Positions 17,954-27,312 of a DNA stretch of 63,911 nucleotides are shown here, one piece after another. The notes under the pieces are model-generated. The model saw only the letters and a list, made by a program, of their open reading frames with translations, made no database searches and was not told where the DNA came from. How positions within the stretch are numbered: the stretch's first letter is position 1; each line of letters begins with the position of its first letter. Source of the DNA: an uncultured Bacteroidota bacterium (GTDB lineage: Bacteria > Bacteroidota > Bacteroidia > Flavobacteriales > Flavobacteriaceae); assembly GCA_902626365.1 (NCBI GenBank), contig CACOFE010000006.1, forward strand, positions 1 to 63,911, read 5' to 3'. The translations under genes and the position numbers were made by a program.

Positions 17954-19420
17954 ATGAGTCAAGAAGTTTCAAATGTAGAACCTACAGAGGTATGGAAAAA
18001 CTTTGTTTTGCTAAACCAAGTTCCTCGTCCATCTAAGAAAGAGGAAAGAGCTATTGAATTTTTAATATCCTTCGCGAAAAAAAACAATCTAGAATATAAG
18101 CAGGATGAAATAGGTAATTTAGTAATTACGAAAGAGGCAACTCCAGAGATGACTACTTGCCAAACAGTTGTACTACAATCACACGTTGATATGGTTCATG
18201 AAAAAAATAATGAAGTTGAATTTGATTTTTTAAATTCTGGGATTAAGATGTATGTTGATGGAGACTGGGTTAAGGCTAACGGAACTACTCTGGGAGCTGA
18301 TAATGGGTTAGGAGTAGCAGCAATTATGGCTGTTTTAGAAAGCAAAGAAATTTTACATCCAAAAATCGAAGCTTTGTTCACTATTGATGAGGAGACTGGA
18401 ATGACAGGTGCTCTAAATCTATCTGATTCAATTTTATCTGGTAAAATATTGTTAAATCTAGATACTGAGGAGGATGATGAAATTTGTATAGGATGTGCTG
18501 GTGGTATTGATATAACTATGAATAGAAGTTATATTTTAAATGATTTACCTAACGATGAAGTATGTGTGCAAATTTTATTGAACGGATTGACAGGTGGTCA
18601 CTCAGGTGCAGAAATACATAAAGGTTTAGGTAATTCAAATAAAATCCTATTCGAAATATTAAATGAAATAATTAATCATTTTAAAATTAGCATATGTTCA
18701 ATTAATGGAGGTGGTCTTAGAAATGCTATTCCTAGAGAAAGCAGTACAGTAATTTCATTTTCAAAAGATAATATTAATTTATTTGAGCAAATAATTAAAA
18801 AAAGTTTACAAAAATATAAAACAAAATTTAAGGACACAGATTCAAATTTAAATCTTGAATTTCAAATATTCAATGATAAAATTAAACAACTTAATAATAA
18901 AGAATCTGTTGAATTAATCGATGCAATCAATAATTGTCCAAATGGAGTTTTTGAAATGAGTAAAAGTATAGATGGGCTTGTTGAGACTTCAAATAACTTA
19001 GCTAATATAAAATTAATTGAAGGTGAACTAAAAATTATGTGTTTAACCAGATCCTCCTCCGAAGATTCAAAAACTAAACTTTCAAAGGTTATTTCTAATA
19101 TTTTTGAAGATATTTCCTGTGATTGTACATTTTCAGGGGGGTACCCGGGCTGGGAGCCAAACATAAATTCTAAAACTTTAAAAGAAGTTAAGAATTCATA
19201 CATTAAGTTGTTCTCCTCGGAGCCCAAAGTAAATGTTATTCATGCTGGTTTAGAGTGTGGTATTATCGGCTCTCATTATCCAGATATGGATATGATTAGT
19301 TTTGGACCTACAATATTAGGGGCACATTCTCCTGATGAGAAAGCCTCAATATCTTCAACTCAGAAATTTTGGAGGTTTTTCACTGAAATTCTTGCTAATA
19401 TTCCTCAAAAAGTTGATTAA
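17954..19420 (+). CDS. pepD: Cytosolic aminoacyl-histidine dipeptidase (M20 family)
   Basis: Zinc dipeptidase that splits Xaa-His and other dipeptides. The 488 residues have the M20 motifs: [11 protein letters not shown] (first zinc His and catalytic Asp), [13 protein letters not shown] (bridging Asp), [11 protein letters not shown] (general-base Glu and next ligand), then LNLDTEED and, near the end, [13 protein letters not shown] with the last His. The central lid domain begins with [14 protein letters not shown]. Length is standard. It is a single-gene (+) unit whose stop overlaps the convergent PPIase stop by 4 bp (TTAA at 19417-19420). Confidence 0.96.
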   Translation: MSQEVSNVEPTEVWKNFVLLNQVPRPSKKEERAIEFLISFAKKNNLEYKQDEIGNLVITKEATPEMTTCQTVVLQSHVDMVHEKNNEVEFDFLNSGIKMYVDGDWVKANGTTLGADNGLGVAAIMAVLESKEILHPKIEALFTIDEETGMTGALNLSDSILSGKILLNLDTEEDDEICIGCAGGIDITMNRSYILNDLPNDEVCVQILLNGLTGGHSGAEIHKGLGNSNKILFEILNEIINHFKISICSINGGGLRNAIPRESSTVISFSKDNINLFEQIIKKSLQKYKTKFKDTDSNLNLEFQIFNDKIKQLNNKESVELIDAINNCPNGVFEMSKSIDGLVETSNNLANIKLIEGELKIMCLTRSSSEDSKTKLSKVISNIFEDISCDCTFSGGYPGWEPNINSKTLKEVKNSYIKLFSSEPKVNVIHAGLECGIIGSHYPDMDMISFGPTILGAHSPDEKASISSTQKFWRFFTEILANIPQKVD

Positions 19421-20550
19421 TTAGAAATATCAATCAATTCAATAATAAATTCTAGGTCTGAATTTGCAGGTATAGTATTTCCTTGTGCTTTTGAACCATA
19501 TCCCATGTCAGAAGGAATATATGCATAAACTTTATCTCCAACATTCATCATCATTAAAGCCTCTTTAAAGCCTTCAATTAATTGCATTTGGTTTGAAAAT
19601 GGAACTTTTAAAGGATCATACCATCCTTTATTTTCAGAGTCTTCTGAGTATCTGTTATAATTAATCATGATGTCTTTTCTATTGGTCCCAAATAATACTC
19701 CATTTGAGGCTAGATAACCTTCGTAATAAATAAAAATTTCATCACCCTCCATTGGTTTTACTCCATTTCCTCTGTCAATAAAATGAATTTCAACTCCAGA
19801 ACTTAATTTTTTAGCTTTGCTTCTATAATTTATATTTTTTTCCTTTTCGATTCTAGCAAGAGAATCCATTTTAGCTATAGCCGCTCTTTTCTTTTCCTCT
19901 TGCATCATAAAAAGCTTTGGTTCCATTTCATTCCATGTTGTAACTGCATCATATTTTTTTGCTTTTGGACCAACTCTAATTATTTTTACTTTATTGATGA
20001 CAACATCTTTCACAGGTCTATCTGCTACAGCAGTTTCAACATTTGAAATTGCATCTTGCACTTCAATTCCTTTAACTACATGACCAAAAACTGTGTGTCT
20101 TCCATCTAGATGCGGAGTCGCAACTTCTGTTATAAAAAATTGACTTCCATTCGTTCCAGGACCAGAATTTGCCATAGAAAGCACACCTGGTTTGTCATGT
20201 TTTAGTGATAAATCAATTTCATCTAAAAACTTGTATCCTGGCCCACCTGTTCCATCTCCTCTTGGATCACCACCTTGTATCATAAACTTATCAATAACTC
20301 TATGAAAAATTATCCCATTGTAGAATTTTTTACCCTTAAAATCATTATCAACTTTTGGGTGATTTCCCTCTGCAAGTGCGACAAAATTCGCAACTGTTAC
20401 AGGGGTTTTTTCATAAGTTAATTTAATTATCATTGTACCCATGCTAGTATTAAACTCAGCATAAAGACCATCCTCAAGATCTTTATTATTGTTGTTACAT
20501 GCAAATATCATTGAGCATGCCAGAAAAAATATTGTAAACTTTGTTTTCAT
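19417..20550 (-). CDS. Lipoprotein peptidyl-prolyl isomerase, cyclophilin-FKBP fusion
   Basis: 377 residues that join two prolyl isomerase folds. The signal peptide ends in a lipobox with lipid-bearing Cys18 (MIFAC). Residues about 28-180 are a cyclophilin: [36 protein letters not shown] and LDGRHTVFG, with the catalytic Arg and Phe present. A charged helical linker (about 200-245) leads to an FKBP domain (about 255-377): [33 protein letters not shown] and [11 protein letters not shown]. It should help fold exported proteins in the periplasm. This fusion is familiar in flavobacteria. It follows the DHH gene by 6 bp. Confidence 0.95.
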   Translation of the reverse strand: MKTKFTIFFLACSMIFACNNNNKDLEDGLYAEFNTSMGTMIIKLTYEKTPVTVANFVALAEGNHPKVDNDFKGKKFYNGIIFHRVIDKFMIQGGDPRGDGTGGPGYKFLDEIDLSLKHDKPGVLSMANSGPGTNGSQFFITEVATPHLDGRHTVFGHVVKGIEVQDAISNVETAVADRPVKDVVINKVKIIRVGPKAKKYDAVTTWNEMEPKLFMMQEEKKRAAIAKMDSLARIEKEKNINYRSKAKKLSSGVEIHFIDRGNGVKPMEGDEIFIYYEGYLASNGVLFGTNRKDIMINYNRYSEDSENKGWYDPLKVPFSNQMQLIEGFKEALMMMNVGDKVYAYIPSDMGYGSKAQGNTIPANSDLEFIIELIDISN

Positions 20551-20556
20551 ATATGT

Positions 20557-21567
20557 TCAGATTAATAATTCTTTATAGTTTTTTAATGAATCTAAGAAGT
20601 AATTTATCGTATCATCTAATGATTTTTTACTTATTGCGCCTGCTGCATTTTTATGGCCTCCACCACCAAAGATTTTTTTAGAAAATTGATTAACATCAAA
20701 TTCACCCCTTGATCTTAGAGAAATCCTGATAACATTATCATTAGAATTTTCCATAAAAATAACAGCAAACTTAATATTTTTTATTGACAGCCCGTAATTT
20801 ACAATTCCTTCAGTATCACCTTTTTCATAATTAAACTTATTTAGTTCTTTTTGGGATAGTGAAATGTAGCATGTATTTAAATTTTCAACAATTTTTATTT
20901 TGCTTAATGCGAAGCTTAATAATTGTATTCTTTCAAACTTATTATTATCATAAACGTGATTATGAATATCAGAATGAGAAATGCCAGTTTTTAATAAATT
21001 AGAAATTACTTGATGAGTTAATTCTGTAGTAGAGGGAAATTTAAAGGAACCTGTATCAGTCATAATTCCTGCATATAATGATCTTGAAATATTTTTATCA
21101 ACTTTATCTAAATCTCCCATTTTATCAATAAAATGATATATCATCTCGCAAGTGGAGCTCATATTTGGATCTGAATACATAAAATCAGCATAATTAGATG
21201 GTTCTTCATGATGATCAATCATTATAATTTTTGCTTTTGACTTTTCTACATACTCTTTCATACCACCAATTCTAACTAAATTGTTAAAATCTAGAGTAAA
21301 AATTAATTCAGCATCTATGATTTTTTGTACGCATTTTTTATCTTCATCAAATATCTTTATAACATTACTGAGATCCATCCATTTAAGAAATTCCGGAAAT
21401 TGATTAGGACTAATAATTTCAACATTATGATTAAAATTATCAAGATAGTATTTTAAAGCTGTACTAGAGCCAATTGCATCGCCGTCCGGGTTTTTGTGTG
21501 GAATAATTACAATTTTTCTTTTCTTAGAAAGAAATCTTTTAATTTTATCTATTTCAGATCTATTCAT
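20557..21567 (-). CDS. DHH/DHHA1 phosphoesterase (NrnA-like oligoribonuclease/pAp phosphatase)
   Basis: 336 residues with the four DHH-superfamily motifs: IPHKNPDGDAIGS (metal ligands near residue 20), LDFNN, IMIDHHEEP (the DHH motif) and TDTGSF, followed by a DHHA1 domain ending in the substrate loop GGGGHKNAAGA. NrnA-type enzymes degrade nano-RNA and/or dephosphorylate 3'-phosphoadenosine phosphate. Which activity dominates here is not visible. It starts at ATG 21567, divergent from ndk over an 80-bp spacer. Confidence 0.93.
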   Translation of the reverse strand: MNRSEIDKIKRFLSKKRKIVIIPHKNPDGDAIGSSTALKYYLDNFNHNVEIISPNQFPEFLKWMDLSNVIKIFDEDKKCVQKIIDAELIFTLDFNNLVRIGGMKEYVEKSKAKIIMIDHHEEPSNYADFMYSDPNMSSTCEMIYHFIDKMGDLDKVDKNISRSLYAGIMTDTGSFKFPSTTELTHQVISNLLKTGISHSDIHNHVYDNNKFERIQLLSFALSKIKIVENLNTCYISLSQKELNKFNYEKGDTEGIVNYGLSIKNIKFAVIFMENSNDNVIRISLRSRGEFDVNQFSKKIFGGGGHKNAAGAISKKSLDDTINYFLDSLKNYKELLI

Positions 21568-21620
21568 ATTCAGCGAAGATAATCATTAAAAGTAAAACCT
21601 AATAAATTAATAAAAAGTGT

Positions 21621-21628
21621 TATTTTTG
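21621..21628 (+). promoter_or_regulatory. -7 element of the ndk promoter
   Basis: TATTTTTG fits TAnnTTTG exactly and ends 19 bp upstream of the ndk ATG. No TTG is seen about 19 bp further upstream. Confidence 0.5.
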
Positions 21629-21647
21629 CGAACTAAATATTAAAATC

Positions 21648-22064
21648 ATGAGCAATATTACTTTTACAATGTTGAAGCCAGATTCTATTAGAAATGGAAA
21701 TACCGGAGCTATTTTAGATAAAATAGTTAAATCTGGGTTTAAGATCAAAGCAATGAAGTTCACAAAAATGACTGACGAAAAAGCTAGCAAGTTTTATGCT
21801 ATACATAGTGAACGTACCTTTTTTAAAGATTTAGTTGGTTATATGACCAGTGGACCTATAGTAGCTGCTATTCTAGAAAAGGATAATGCTGTTAATGATT
21901 TTAGAGAATTAATAGGTTCAACAAACCCTGAGGAGGCAAAAGAGGGAACAATCAGAAATATGTTTGCTAAATCAATTAGTGAAAACGCTATTCACGGAAG
22001 TGATAGTGACGAAAATGCTAAAATTGAATGTGAATTTCATTTTTCCCCAGAAGAAATTTTTTAA
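21648..22064 (+). CDS. ndk: Nucleoside diphosphate kinase
   Basis: Exchanges the terminal phosphate between NTPs and NDPs. The 138-residue protein shows the opening [14 protein letters not shown], the substrate-binding helix, [17 protein letters not shown], the Arg-rich turn [10 protein letters not shown] and the active-site His in ENAIHGSDS. Length and order are standard for a flavobacterial Ndk. It is a single-gene (+) unit; its stop overlaps that of the DUF721 gene by 4 bp (TTAA at 22061-22064). Confidence 0.98.
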   Translation: MSNITFTMLKPDSIRNGNTGAILDKIVKSGFKIKAMKFTKMTDEKASKFYAIHSERTFFKDLVGYMTSGPIVAAILEKDNAVNDFRELIGSTNPEEAKEGTIRNMFAKSISENAIHGSDSDENAKIECEFHFSPEEIF

Positions 22065-22342
22065 TTAAGAACAATTTTTTCAACAATTGTTTTTTCAAAT
22101 CTTTCATTAATTAACTTAATCAGCTTTTCTTTTCCATAACTAAGTTCCTCTTTAAGAGCTGGAGAGCTAAGCTTAATGTAAAGAGTTTTATTTTTTAAGC
22201 TAACACCTGTAGTGTAATTGCTAACACCGTTTTCCATTAATTCATGCCAAACTTTTTTTACCTCTAAATCTAGTAAACCTTTTTCAAGCTTATTTTTTTT
22301 AAGAAATATATTAAGTAGATTTTTTATTTCGGAATTATTCAT
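22061..22342 (-). CDS. DUF721 / DciA-like protein
   Basis: 93 residues of the DUF721 family. The core follows the family pattern: a helical start with the [19 protein letters not shown] segment, then [27 protein letters not shown] (broken here: [15 protein letters not shown], then [12 protein letters not shown]). In other bacteria DUF721 proteins (DciA) load or assist the DnaB replicative helicase, and a gene next to recF fits a replication role. The Bacteroidetes version is short and nearly only the KH-like core. ATG 22342 is used (a TTG precedes it at 22345); it overlaps the lipocalin-like gene by 8 bp. Confidence 0.82.
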   Translation of the reverse strand: MNNSEIKNLLNIFLKKNKLEKGLLDLEVKKVWHELMENGVSNYTTGVSLKNKTLYIKLSSPALKEELSYGKEKLIKLINERFEKTIVEKIVLN

Positions 22343-22754
22343 CAAGAAAATTATTAGGATAGAATCTTTTATACTCGTAAAAAAAACCGTCCATATTTTT
22401 TAATATCATTTTAGTTGAGTCAAGTTTAACAATTGATTCAACAAAATTTTTTCCTTTGCCGTATACTAAATATATGTCATTTTTTTTCATTTCAATTTTA
22501 AACTCAATTTCATGCATAGTGACATCAAAGCTGCCATCTATTTTTGGCTTAACTTTTTTCCTATAACCGTTATTTTCATCTAAAATAAAGTAATCTATTG
22601 TTCCACTAAACGGATAATTTTTAACCTCTTTACCCTCAATTGAAACAGAGCTAATATCCCAGTATCCGTTTAAATATTGTAGATTTTTTGATTCATTACA
22701 TGAATAAAAAAATAATCCATAAAGGATAATTATTACAAAATTGATTTTCTTCAT
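22335..22754 (-). CDS. Lipocalin-like lipoprotein
   Basis: 139 residues with a short lipoprotein signal (lipid Cys19 in FFYSC). The mature part is a small beta barrel: it opens YLNGYWDISSVSIEG, the GxW strand typical of lipocalin-like domains, and ends with an aromatic strand GFFYEYKRFYP. Such proteins are found beside recF in many flavobacteria, with no known ligand. The recF stop and this ATG share one base (TGATG at 22752-22756 on the minus strand), so ATG 22754 is preferred over the TTG at 22757. Confidence 0.75.
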   Translation of the reverse strand: MKKINFVIIILYGLFFYSCNESKNLQYLNGYWDISSVSIEGKEVKNYPFSGTIDYFILDENNGYRKKVKPKIDGSFDVTMHEIEFKIEMKKNDIYLVYGKGKNFVESIVKLDSTKMILKNMDGFFYEYKRFYPNNFLDE

Positions 22755-23833
22755 CAAATTTCAAATATTTTATAAGATTTATTTACTTTCTTAATTATAT
22801 TTTCAGATCTAATTTTGTTAGTGTCAGATATGAAAATTTGATTAAACTTTTCTTCATTTACTAAGTTTATGATTTGTTTCACCCTATTGTCATCAAGTTT
22901 ATCAAAAATATCATCTAGTAATAATATTGGGTTTGAATTTAGTTTGGACAAGTAATCAAACTGAGCAAGTTTTAGTGCAATTAAAAATGTTTTCTGCTGA
23001 CCTTGACTACCATATTTCTTAACAGAAAAGCTATTTATCGAAAAAGTAAGATCGTCTTTATGAATACCCTTTGTTGTAAACTGAAATCTTAAATCCTTTT
23101 CAAGATTATTTTTCAATAATTTATAAAGACTTTGGCTTTCTGAAATATCAGTTTTATGAATAATTTCCACATTTTCCTTATCATCACTTAGTTGCTTGTA
23201 TCTTATTTTGAAAATTGGAATGAAATCAGAGAGAAATTCAGTTCTTCTTTCACATATCTTTTGAGCATTTGACGATAAATGATTATCATAAATATCTATG
23301 GTTTTCTTAATATTTTCAGAATCGTTATAAAACATCTTTAGTAATGCATTTCTTTGTTTTAGAGTTTTATTATAATCTATCAATGTATTTAAATATTCCT
23401 TGTTTGTCTGACAAATTATTCCATCAATAAATTTTCTTCTTGTTTCACTTCCTTCAATAATTAAATTTCTATCGTCCGGAGAAATAATTACAAGTGGAAT
23501 AACCCCAATGTGATCACTAAACTTTTTGTAAAGCTTATTATTTCTTTTTATTATTTTTTTTTCTCCTTTTTTTAGAGAAATCAAAATTTTTTCTTCCTTA
23601 TTATTTATTTTGTAGGTGCCAGAAATAAAAAAAAATGTTTCTCCGTGTTTAATGTTTTGAGAGGGGATAGGATTGAAATAGCTTTTTGTATATGAAAGAT
23701 GATAAATTGAATCTAAAATGTTTGTCTTGCCAACTCCATTTAAACCAACAAAACAAACAATTTTTGTATCAAAATTAAACTTGATACTTTCAAAATTTTT
23801 ATAGTTTGTTAACGATAACTCTTCTAAAAACAT
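22754..23833 (-). CDS. recF: DNA replication and repair protein RecF
   Basis: SMC-like ATPase that, with RecO and RecR, loads RecA at single-strand gaps. 359 residues: Walker A GLNGVGKTNI about 29-38, family string SPDDRNLIIEGSETRRKFID, the ABC signature YGSQGQQKTFLIALKLAQ and Walker B ILLLDDIFDKLD near the C-terminus. First gene of a three-gene unit recF, lipocalin-like, dciA-like. In Bacteroidetes recF is not with dnaA and gyrB, and neither is in this window. Confidence 0.97.
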   Translation of the reverse strand: MFLEELSLTNYKNFESIKFNFDTKIVCFVGLNGVGKTNILDSIYHLSYTKSYFNPIPSQNIKHGETFFFISGTYKINNKEEKILISLKKGEKKIIKRNNKLYKKFSDHIGVIPLVIISPDDRNLIIEGSETRRKFIDGIICQTNKEYLNTLIDYNKTLKQRNALLKMFYNDSENIKKTIDIYDNHLSSNAQKICERRTEFLSDFIPIFKIRYKQLSDDKENVEIIHKTDISESQSLYKLLKNNLEKDLRFQFTTKGIHKDDLTFSINSFSVKKYGSQGQQKTFLIALKLAQFDYLSKLNSNPILLLDDIFDKLDDNRVKQIINLVNEEKFNQIFISDTNKIRSENIIKKVNKSYKIFEI

Positions 23834-23879
23834 AAAGGTTGACTAATATATGAGGAAATGATCAGTGTTCCACTAATTC

Positions 23880-23887
23880 CAAAAATA
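23880..23887 (-). promoter_or_regulatory. -7 element of the recF promoter
   Basis: On the minus strand TATTTTTG (TAnnTTTG) ends 46 bp before the recF ATG, within the 115-bp spacer shared with the divergent YfgM-like gene. No -33 TTG is at the expected distance. Confidence 0.45.
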
Positions 23888-23948
23888 ACAAATAAATTAT
23901 CCATTTTTTAATAATAAAAATTTTATTTTTACGCCCTAAAATAATATT

Positions 23949-24710
23949 ATGGCTACATATAAGAAGAGGGGTTTTAAAAATAAAGCATCATCAAGTAAGG
24001 CTGAAGCTCTTGAAAACAAGTCAACAACTGCTAATGTTTTTAACACTCTAGACGAAGGTTCATCACAAACCCAACAATGGGTTGAAAGGAATCAGAATAA
24101 AATTCTTGGTTTAGTTGCCATAATATCAATTATTGTTATTGGTGTTTTTGCTTATTCAAAACTTATAAAAGAACCTAAAGAAAGCAATGCTTTTAATAAA
24201 ATGTATTTTGCTCAGAAGAAATTTGATGAGGCTTTACTAATTAATAATGATTCAATGTACAACATTGCATTAAATGGAGATGATTTAAATATGGGTATGC
24301 TGCAAATAATTGATGAATTTGGCGGAACCAATGCAGCAAACTTAGCTCATTATTACTCTGGAATTATGTATTTAAAGATGAATGATTACCCAAACTCGAT
24401 CAAATATCTGTCAGAGTTTAGTTCTGATGACATTCTTTTGAGCTCCTTAGCAACTGGTTCAATTGGTGATGCATTTGCTGAATTAAATCAGTTTGATGAT
24501 GCTTTTGATTATTACGTAAAAGCGTCAAAAAGCAATAATAATTATTCTTCACCTATGTATCTATTTAAAGCCGGACTTGTTGCAATGAGATTAAATAAAT
24601 TTAACAGAGCAGAAGAATATTTTTCCATTATTAAGCAAGATTACCCAAATAGTACTGAAGCTAAAAATATCGATGCTTTTATTTCTAAAGCCGTTGCATC
24701 TAATCAATAA
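23949..24710 (+). CDS. YfgM-like membrane-anchored TPR protein
   Basis: 253 residues: a basic cytoplasmic N-terminus, one membrane helix (about 53-72, LGLVAIISIIVIGVFAYS) and a periplasmic TPR domain with at least three repeats, including LAHYYSGIMYLKMNDYPNSI and AGLVAMRLNKFNRAEEYF. This is the layout of YfgM, a helper at the SecYEG translocon that passes clients to periplasmic chaperones. Role is inferred by layout. It heads the (+) unit TPR, ribH, tail-anchored protein, mutL, rhomboids, EEP enzyme; the next gene starts on the base after its stop. Confidence 0.82.
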   Translation: MATYKKRGFKNKASSSKAEALENKSTTANVFNTLDEGSSQTQQWVERNQNKILGLVAIISIIVIGVFAYSKLIKEPKESNAFNKMYFAQKKFDEALLINNDSMYNIALNGDDLNMGMLQIIDEFGGTNAANLAHYYSGIMYLKMNDYPNSIKYLSEFSSDDILLSSLATGSIGDAFAELNQFDDAFDYYVKASKSNNNYSSPMYLFKAGLVAMRLNKFNRAEEYFSIIKQDYPNSTEAKNIDAFISKAVASNQ

Positions 24711-25187
24711 ATGAATTCAAAGGAACAAGACTTCACAAAAGTTGACATAAAAAATTATCCAAATTTGGTAAATTATAAAATTGGTTTAGTTGTTTCTGAA
24801 TGGAATATTGATATTACTACAAATTTACTTAAAGGTGCTGAGGATAAATTAATTGAATTAGGAGTTAACAAAAAAAATATCATTATCTCATGGGTTCCAG
24901 GTAGTTTTGAACTTGTTTATGGATCCAAAGAGATATCAAAAAAAAATCTTGATGTAGTTATTGCTATAGGATGTGTTATAAAGGGTGAAACTGACCACTA
25001 CGATTTTATCTGTAGCTCTGTTTCAAACGGCCTAATGCAACTAAACATTTCAGGTTCAACTCCTATAATTTTCTGTGTTTTAACTGATCTTAAAAAATCA
25101 CAATCCATTGCCAGGTCTGGAGGCGAATATGGAAATAAAGGTGCTGAAGCAGCTATTGCAGCAATAAAAATGGCATCCTTTAAGTAA
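24711..25187 (+). CDS. ribH: 6,7-dimethyl-8-ribityllumazine synthase
   Basis: Penultimate step of riboflavin synthesis, joining the ribityl-pyrimidinedione to a four-carbon phosphate. The 158-residue subunit shows SEWNIDITTNLLKGA, VPGSFELV, the loop AIGCVIKGETDHYDFI with the catalytic His, and GEYGNKGAEAA at the C-terminus. These enzymes form pentamers or 60-mer capsids. Start ATG 24711 follows the previous stop with no spacer. No other rib gene is here. Confidence 0.97.
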   Translation: MNSKEQDFTKVDIKNYPNLVNYKIGLVVSEWNIDITTNLLKGAEDKLIELGVNKKNIIISWVPGSFELVYGSKEISKKNLDVVIAIGCVIKGETDHYDFICSSVSNGLMQLNISGSTPIIFCVLTDLKKSQSIARSGGEYGNKGAEAAIAAIKMASFK

Positions 25188-25227
25188 GATATTTTACTAT
25201 ATTTAGTTAAATTCATAATTTTATAAA

Positions 25228-25503
25228 GTGGGCCTTTTTAAATTGAAAAAAAATAAACGTTATAGTTATTCAGGAAGATTTTCTGAAGACACTTCATATG
25301 TTGGTAAACATTCTGTTCCAAAGAAAATTAAATCAAAATTTGATGAATTCAGGACAACAGTTGGAGATAATAATAGCTTTAGGAAAAAATTTAGGAATGC
25401 TGTTGAGGATTATAAAAGAGGGTCAGAAAAGTTGGTAAGAACCCGACTAATCATTATCACTTTAATTTTACTCTCTTTAATACTGGTGTTTTTTTTGATT
25501 TAA
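25228..25503 (+). CDS. Small basic C-tail-anchored protein of unknown function
   Basis: 91 residues with a very basic, soluble N-terminal part (FKLKKNKRYSYSGRF, SVPKKIKSKFDEFR) and one hydrophobic segment at the extreme C-terminus (about 72-90, IIITLILLSLILVFFLI). It lies between ribH and mutL in many flavobacteria and is often labelled riboflavin synthase subunit beta because of that position, but nothing in it resembles an enzyme. A membrane-tethered nucleic-acid or lipid-binding protein would fit the charge. Start is GTG 25228, 40 bp after ribH. Confidence 0.75.
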   Translation: MGLFKLKKNKRYSYSGRFSEDTSYVGKHSVPKKIKSKFDEFRTTVGDNNSFRKKFRNAVEDYKRGSEKLVRTRLIIITLILLSLILVFFLI

Positions 25504-25515
25504 TATTATTAATGA

Positions 25516-27309
25516 ATGAAAGATATAATCAATATTCTTCCTGAAAATGTTGCTAATCAGATTGCAGCTGGTGAGGTTGTTCAAAGACCAGCCTCAGTGG
25601 TAAAAGAATTACTTGAAAACTCTATTGACGCAAAGGCTAGCGAAATAAAAGTTCTTGTTAAAGATGCTGGGAAAACAATAATTCAAATTATTGATAACGG
25701 AATAGGTATGTCCAAAAGAGATGCTTCAATATGTTTTGATAGACATACAACTTCAAAAATATCAAATGCAAAGGATTTATTTAATATTAGAACAAAAGGA
25801 TTCAGAGGAGAGGCATTAGCTAGTATTGCAGCGATTTCTCATGTCAATTTAATTTCAAAACAGCATGGAATTGAGTTAGCAACAGAAATTACAGTACATG
25901 GAAGTGAGGTTAAAAGTATTAAGTCGACGGTAAGTGAAGCGGGGACTAAAATTTCAGTAAAGAATATTTTTTTTAATATACCAGCCAGAAGAAATTTTCT
26001 AAAGTCTAATAATGTTGAATTTAGACATGTTGTTAACGAATTTATTAGGGTATCCTTGGCCCATCCTGAAATTAAATTCATTTTTTACAATGATGATGAA
26101 GAAATATATAATTTAACAATTTCAAATTTCAAAAAAAGAATCATTAGTTTATTTGGCTCAAAAACTTCAGAAAAATTAGTTCCGGTTTCTGAAAATACTG
26201 AAATTTTAAAAATTGATGGGTTTATATTTAAACCCAAATATTCAAAAAAAACTAGAGGAGAACAGTTTTTCTTTGTTAACAACAGATTTGTAAAAAGTTC
26301 ATATTTAAATCATGCAATTAATTCAGCATTTGAAGGATTAATTGATCCAAAATATAATCCTTCTTACTTTTTAAATTTAGAAGTTGACCCAAGTTCAATT
26401 GATATAAATATTCATCCTACTAAAACTGAAATCAAATTTGAGGATGAACATTCAATTTATGCAATTTTAAGGGCCTCAGTAAAGCACAGTCTCGGTCAAT
26501 ATAGTATTACTCCAGTATTGGATTTTAACAGAGACAAATCATTAGATATTCCGTATAATTTTGAAAAGAAAAGTAAATCTGCTTCCGTTGGAATTGATGT
26601 TAACACCAATTATAACCCTTTTGAAAAAAGTGAAGTAACGCAAAAATTTGTCTCGATTGAGTCCTTTAATAAAAAAATGGAATCTTTAGAGTTTTCTTCG
26701 GAAACTAATGAAATGAAGGAATTTAATTTTGATGAATTGAACCCAATTTCAAATTCAAATAATTCGATTCAGATAAATAAAAAATTTATTGTTAATAAGA
26801 TTAAATCAGGTTTAATAATTATTAATCAAGAGAGAGCACATCAAAGAATCTTATATGAGAAATTTTTAAAGTCAGTAACTTTAAATAAAATTAATTCTCA
26901 AAAATTACTTCATCCAATTGAAATTGAGTTTTCAAAAGTTGATATTCAAATTTTAAGGTCTAAAAAAGATATTCTCAATCAGTTTGGCTTAGACTTTGAT
27001 TTAAAAAAAGATAAAATAATTGTTAATTCAATACCATCATTTATAGATTCTGTTAATTTGACTGAATCTTTTAATGAACTAATATTTAATGTTCAGAATG
27101 ATGTTCCAGACGAAAGTTTTAGCGAATCTGATTTCACCTCTAAGATTATTTCAAAGTCTTTGTCTATAAAAAACGGTAAATCTTTAAAATTAAATGAACA
27201 GCAATATATCATTAATTCACTTTTTGCTTGTAAAGAAACCATGATATGTCCATTTAATAAGAGAACTTTTGTCAAAATAGATTTTTCCGAAATTGAAAAT
27301 ATGTTTTAG
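25516..27309 (+). CDS. mutL: DNA mismatch repair protein MutL
   Basis: Links MutS mismatch recognition to strand removal. 597 residues: GHKL ATPase domain (1-330) with ELLENSIDA, DNGIGM, TKGFRGEALASI and the NIPARRNFL string; a disordered linker (about 350-410); and a C-terminal dimerisation domain (about 420-597). The endonuclease motif of nicking MutL proteins, DQHAx2Ex4E, reads NQERAHQRILYE here, and the CPxGRP motif reads CPFNKRTF, so nicking activity is doubtful by sequence. No mutS or mutH is in view. Confidence 0.96.
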   Translation: MKDIINILPENVANQIAAGEVVQRPASVVKELLENSIDAKASEIKVLVKDAGKTIIQIIDNGIGMSKRDASICFDRHTTSKISNAKDLFNIRTKGFRGEALASIAAISHVNLISKQHGIELATEITVHGSEVKSIKSTVSEAGTKISVKNIFFNIPARRNFLKSNNVEFRHVVNEFIRVSLAHPEIKFIFYNDDEEIYNLTISNFKKRIISLFGSKTSEKLVPVSENTEILKIDGFIFKPKYSKKTRGEQFFFVNNRFVKSSYLNHAINSAFEGLIDPKYNPSYFLNLEVDPSSIDINIHPTKTEIKFEDEHSIYAILRASVKHSLGQYSITPVLDFNRDKSLDIPYNFEKKSKSASVGIDVNTNYNPFEKSEVTQKFVSIESFNKKMESLEFSSETNEMKEFNFDELNPISNSNNSIQINKKFIVNKIKSGLIIINQERAHQRILYEKFLKSVTLNKINSQKLLHPIEIEFSKVDIQILRSKKDILNQFGLDFDLKKDKIIVNSIPSFIDSVNLTESFNELIFNVQNDVPDESFSESDFTSKIISKSLSIKNGKSLKLNEQQYIINSLFACKETMICPFNKRTFVKIDFSEIENMF

Positions 27310-27312
27310 TAA

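Noticed and set aside
23824-23904. A 26-codon hydrophobic ORF on the minus strand overlapping the recF start
   Set aside because: The probable recF -7 element (23880-23887) lies inside it, so its start codon would be upstream of the transcript; no recognisable motif.
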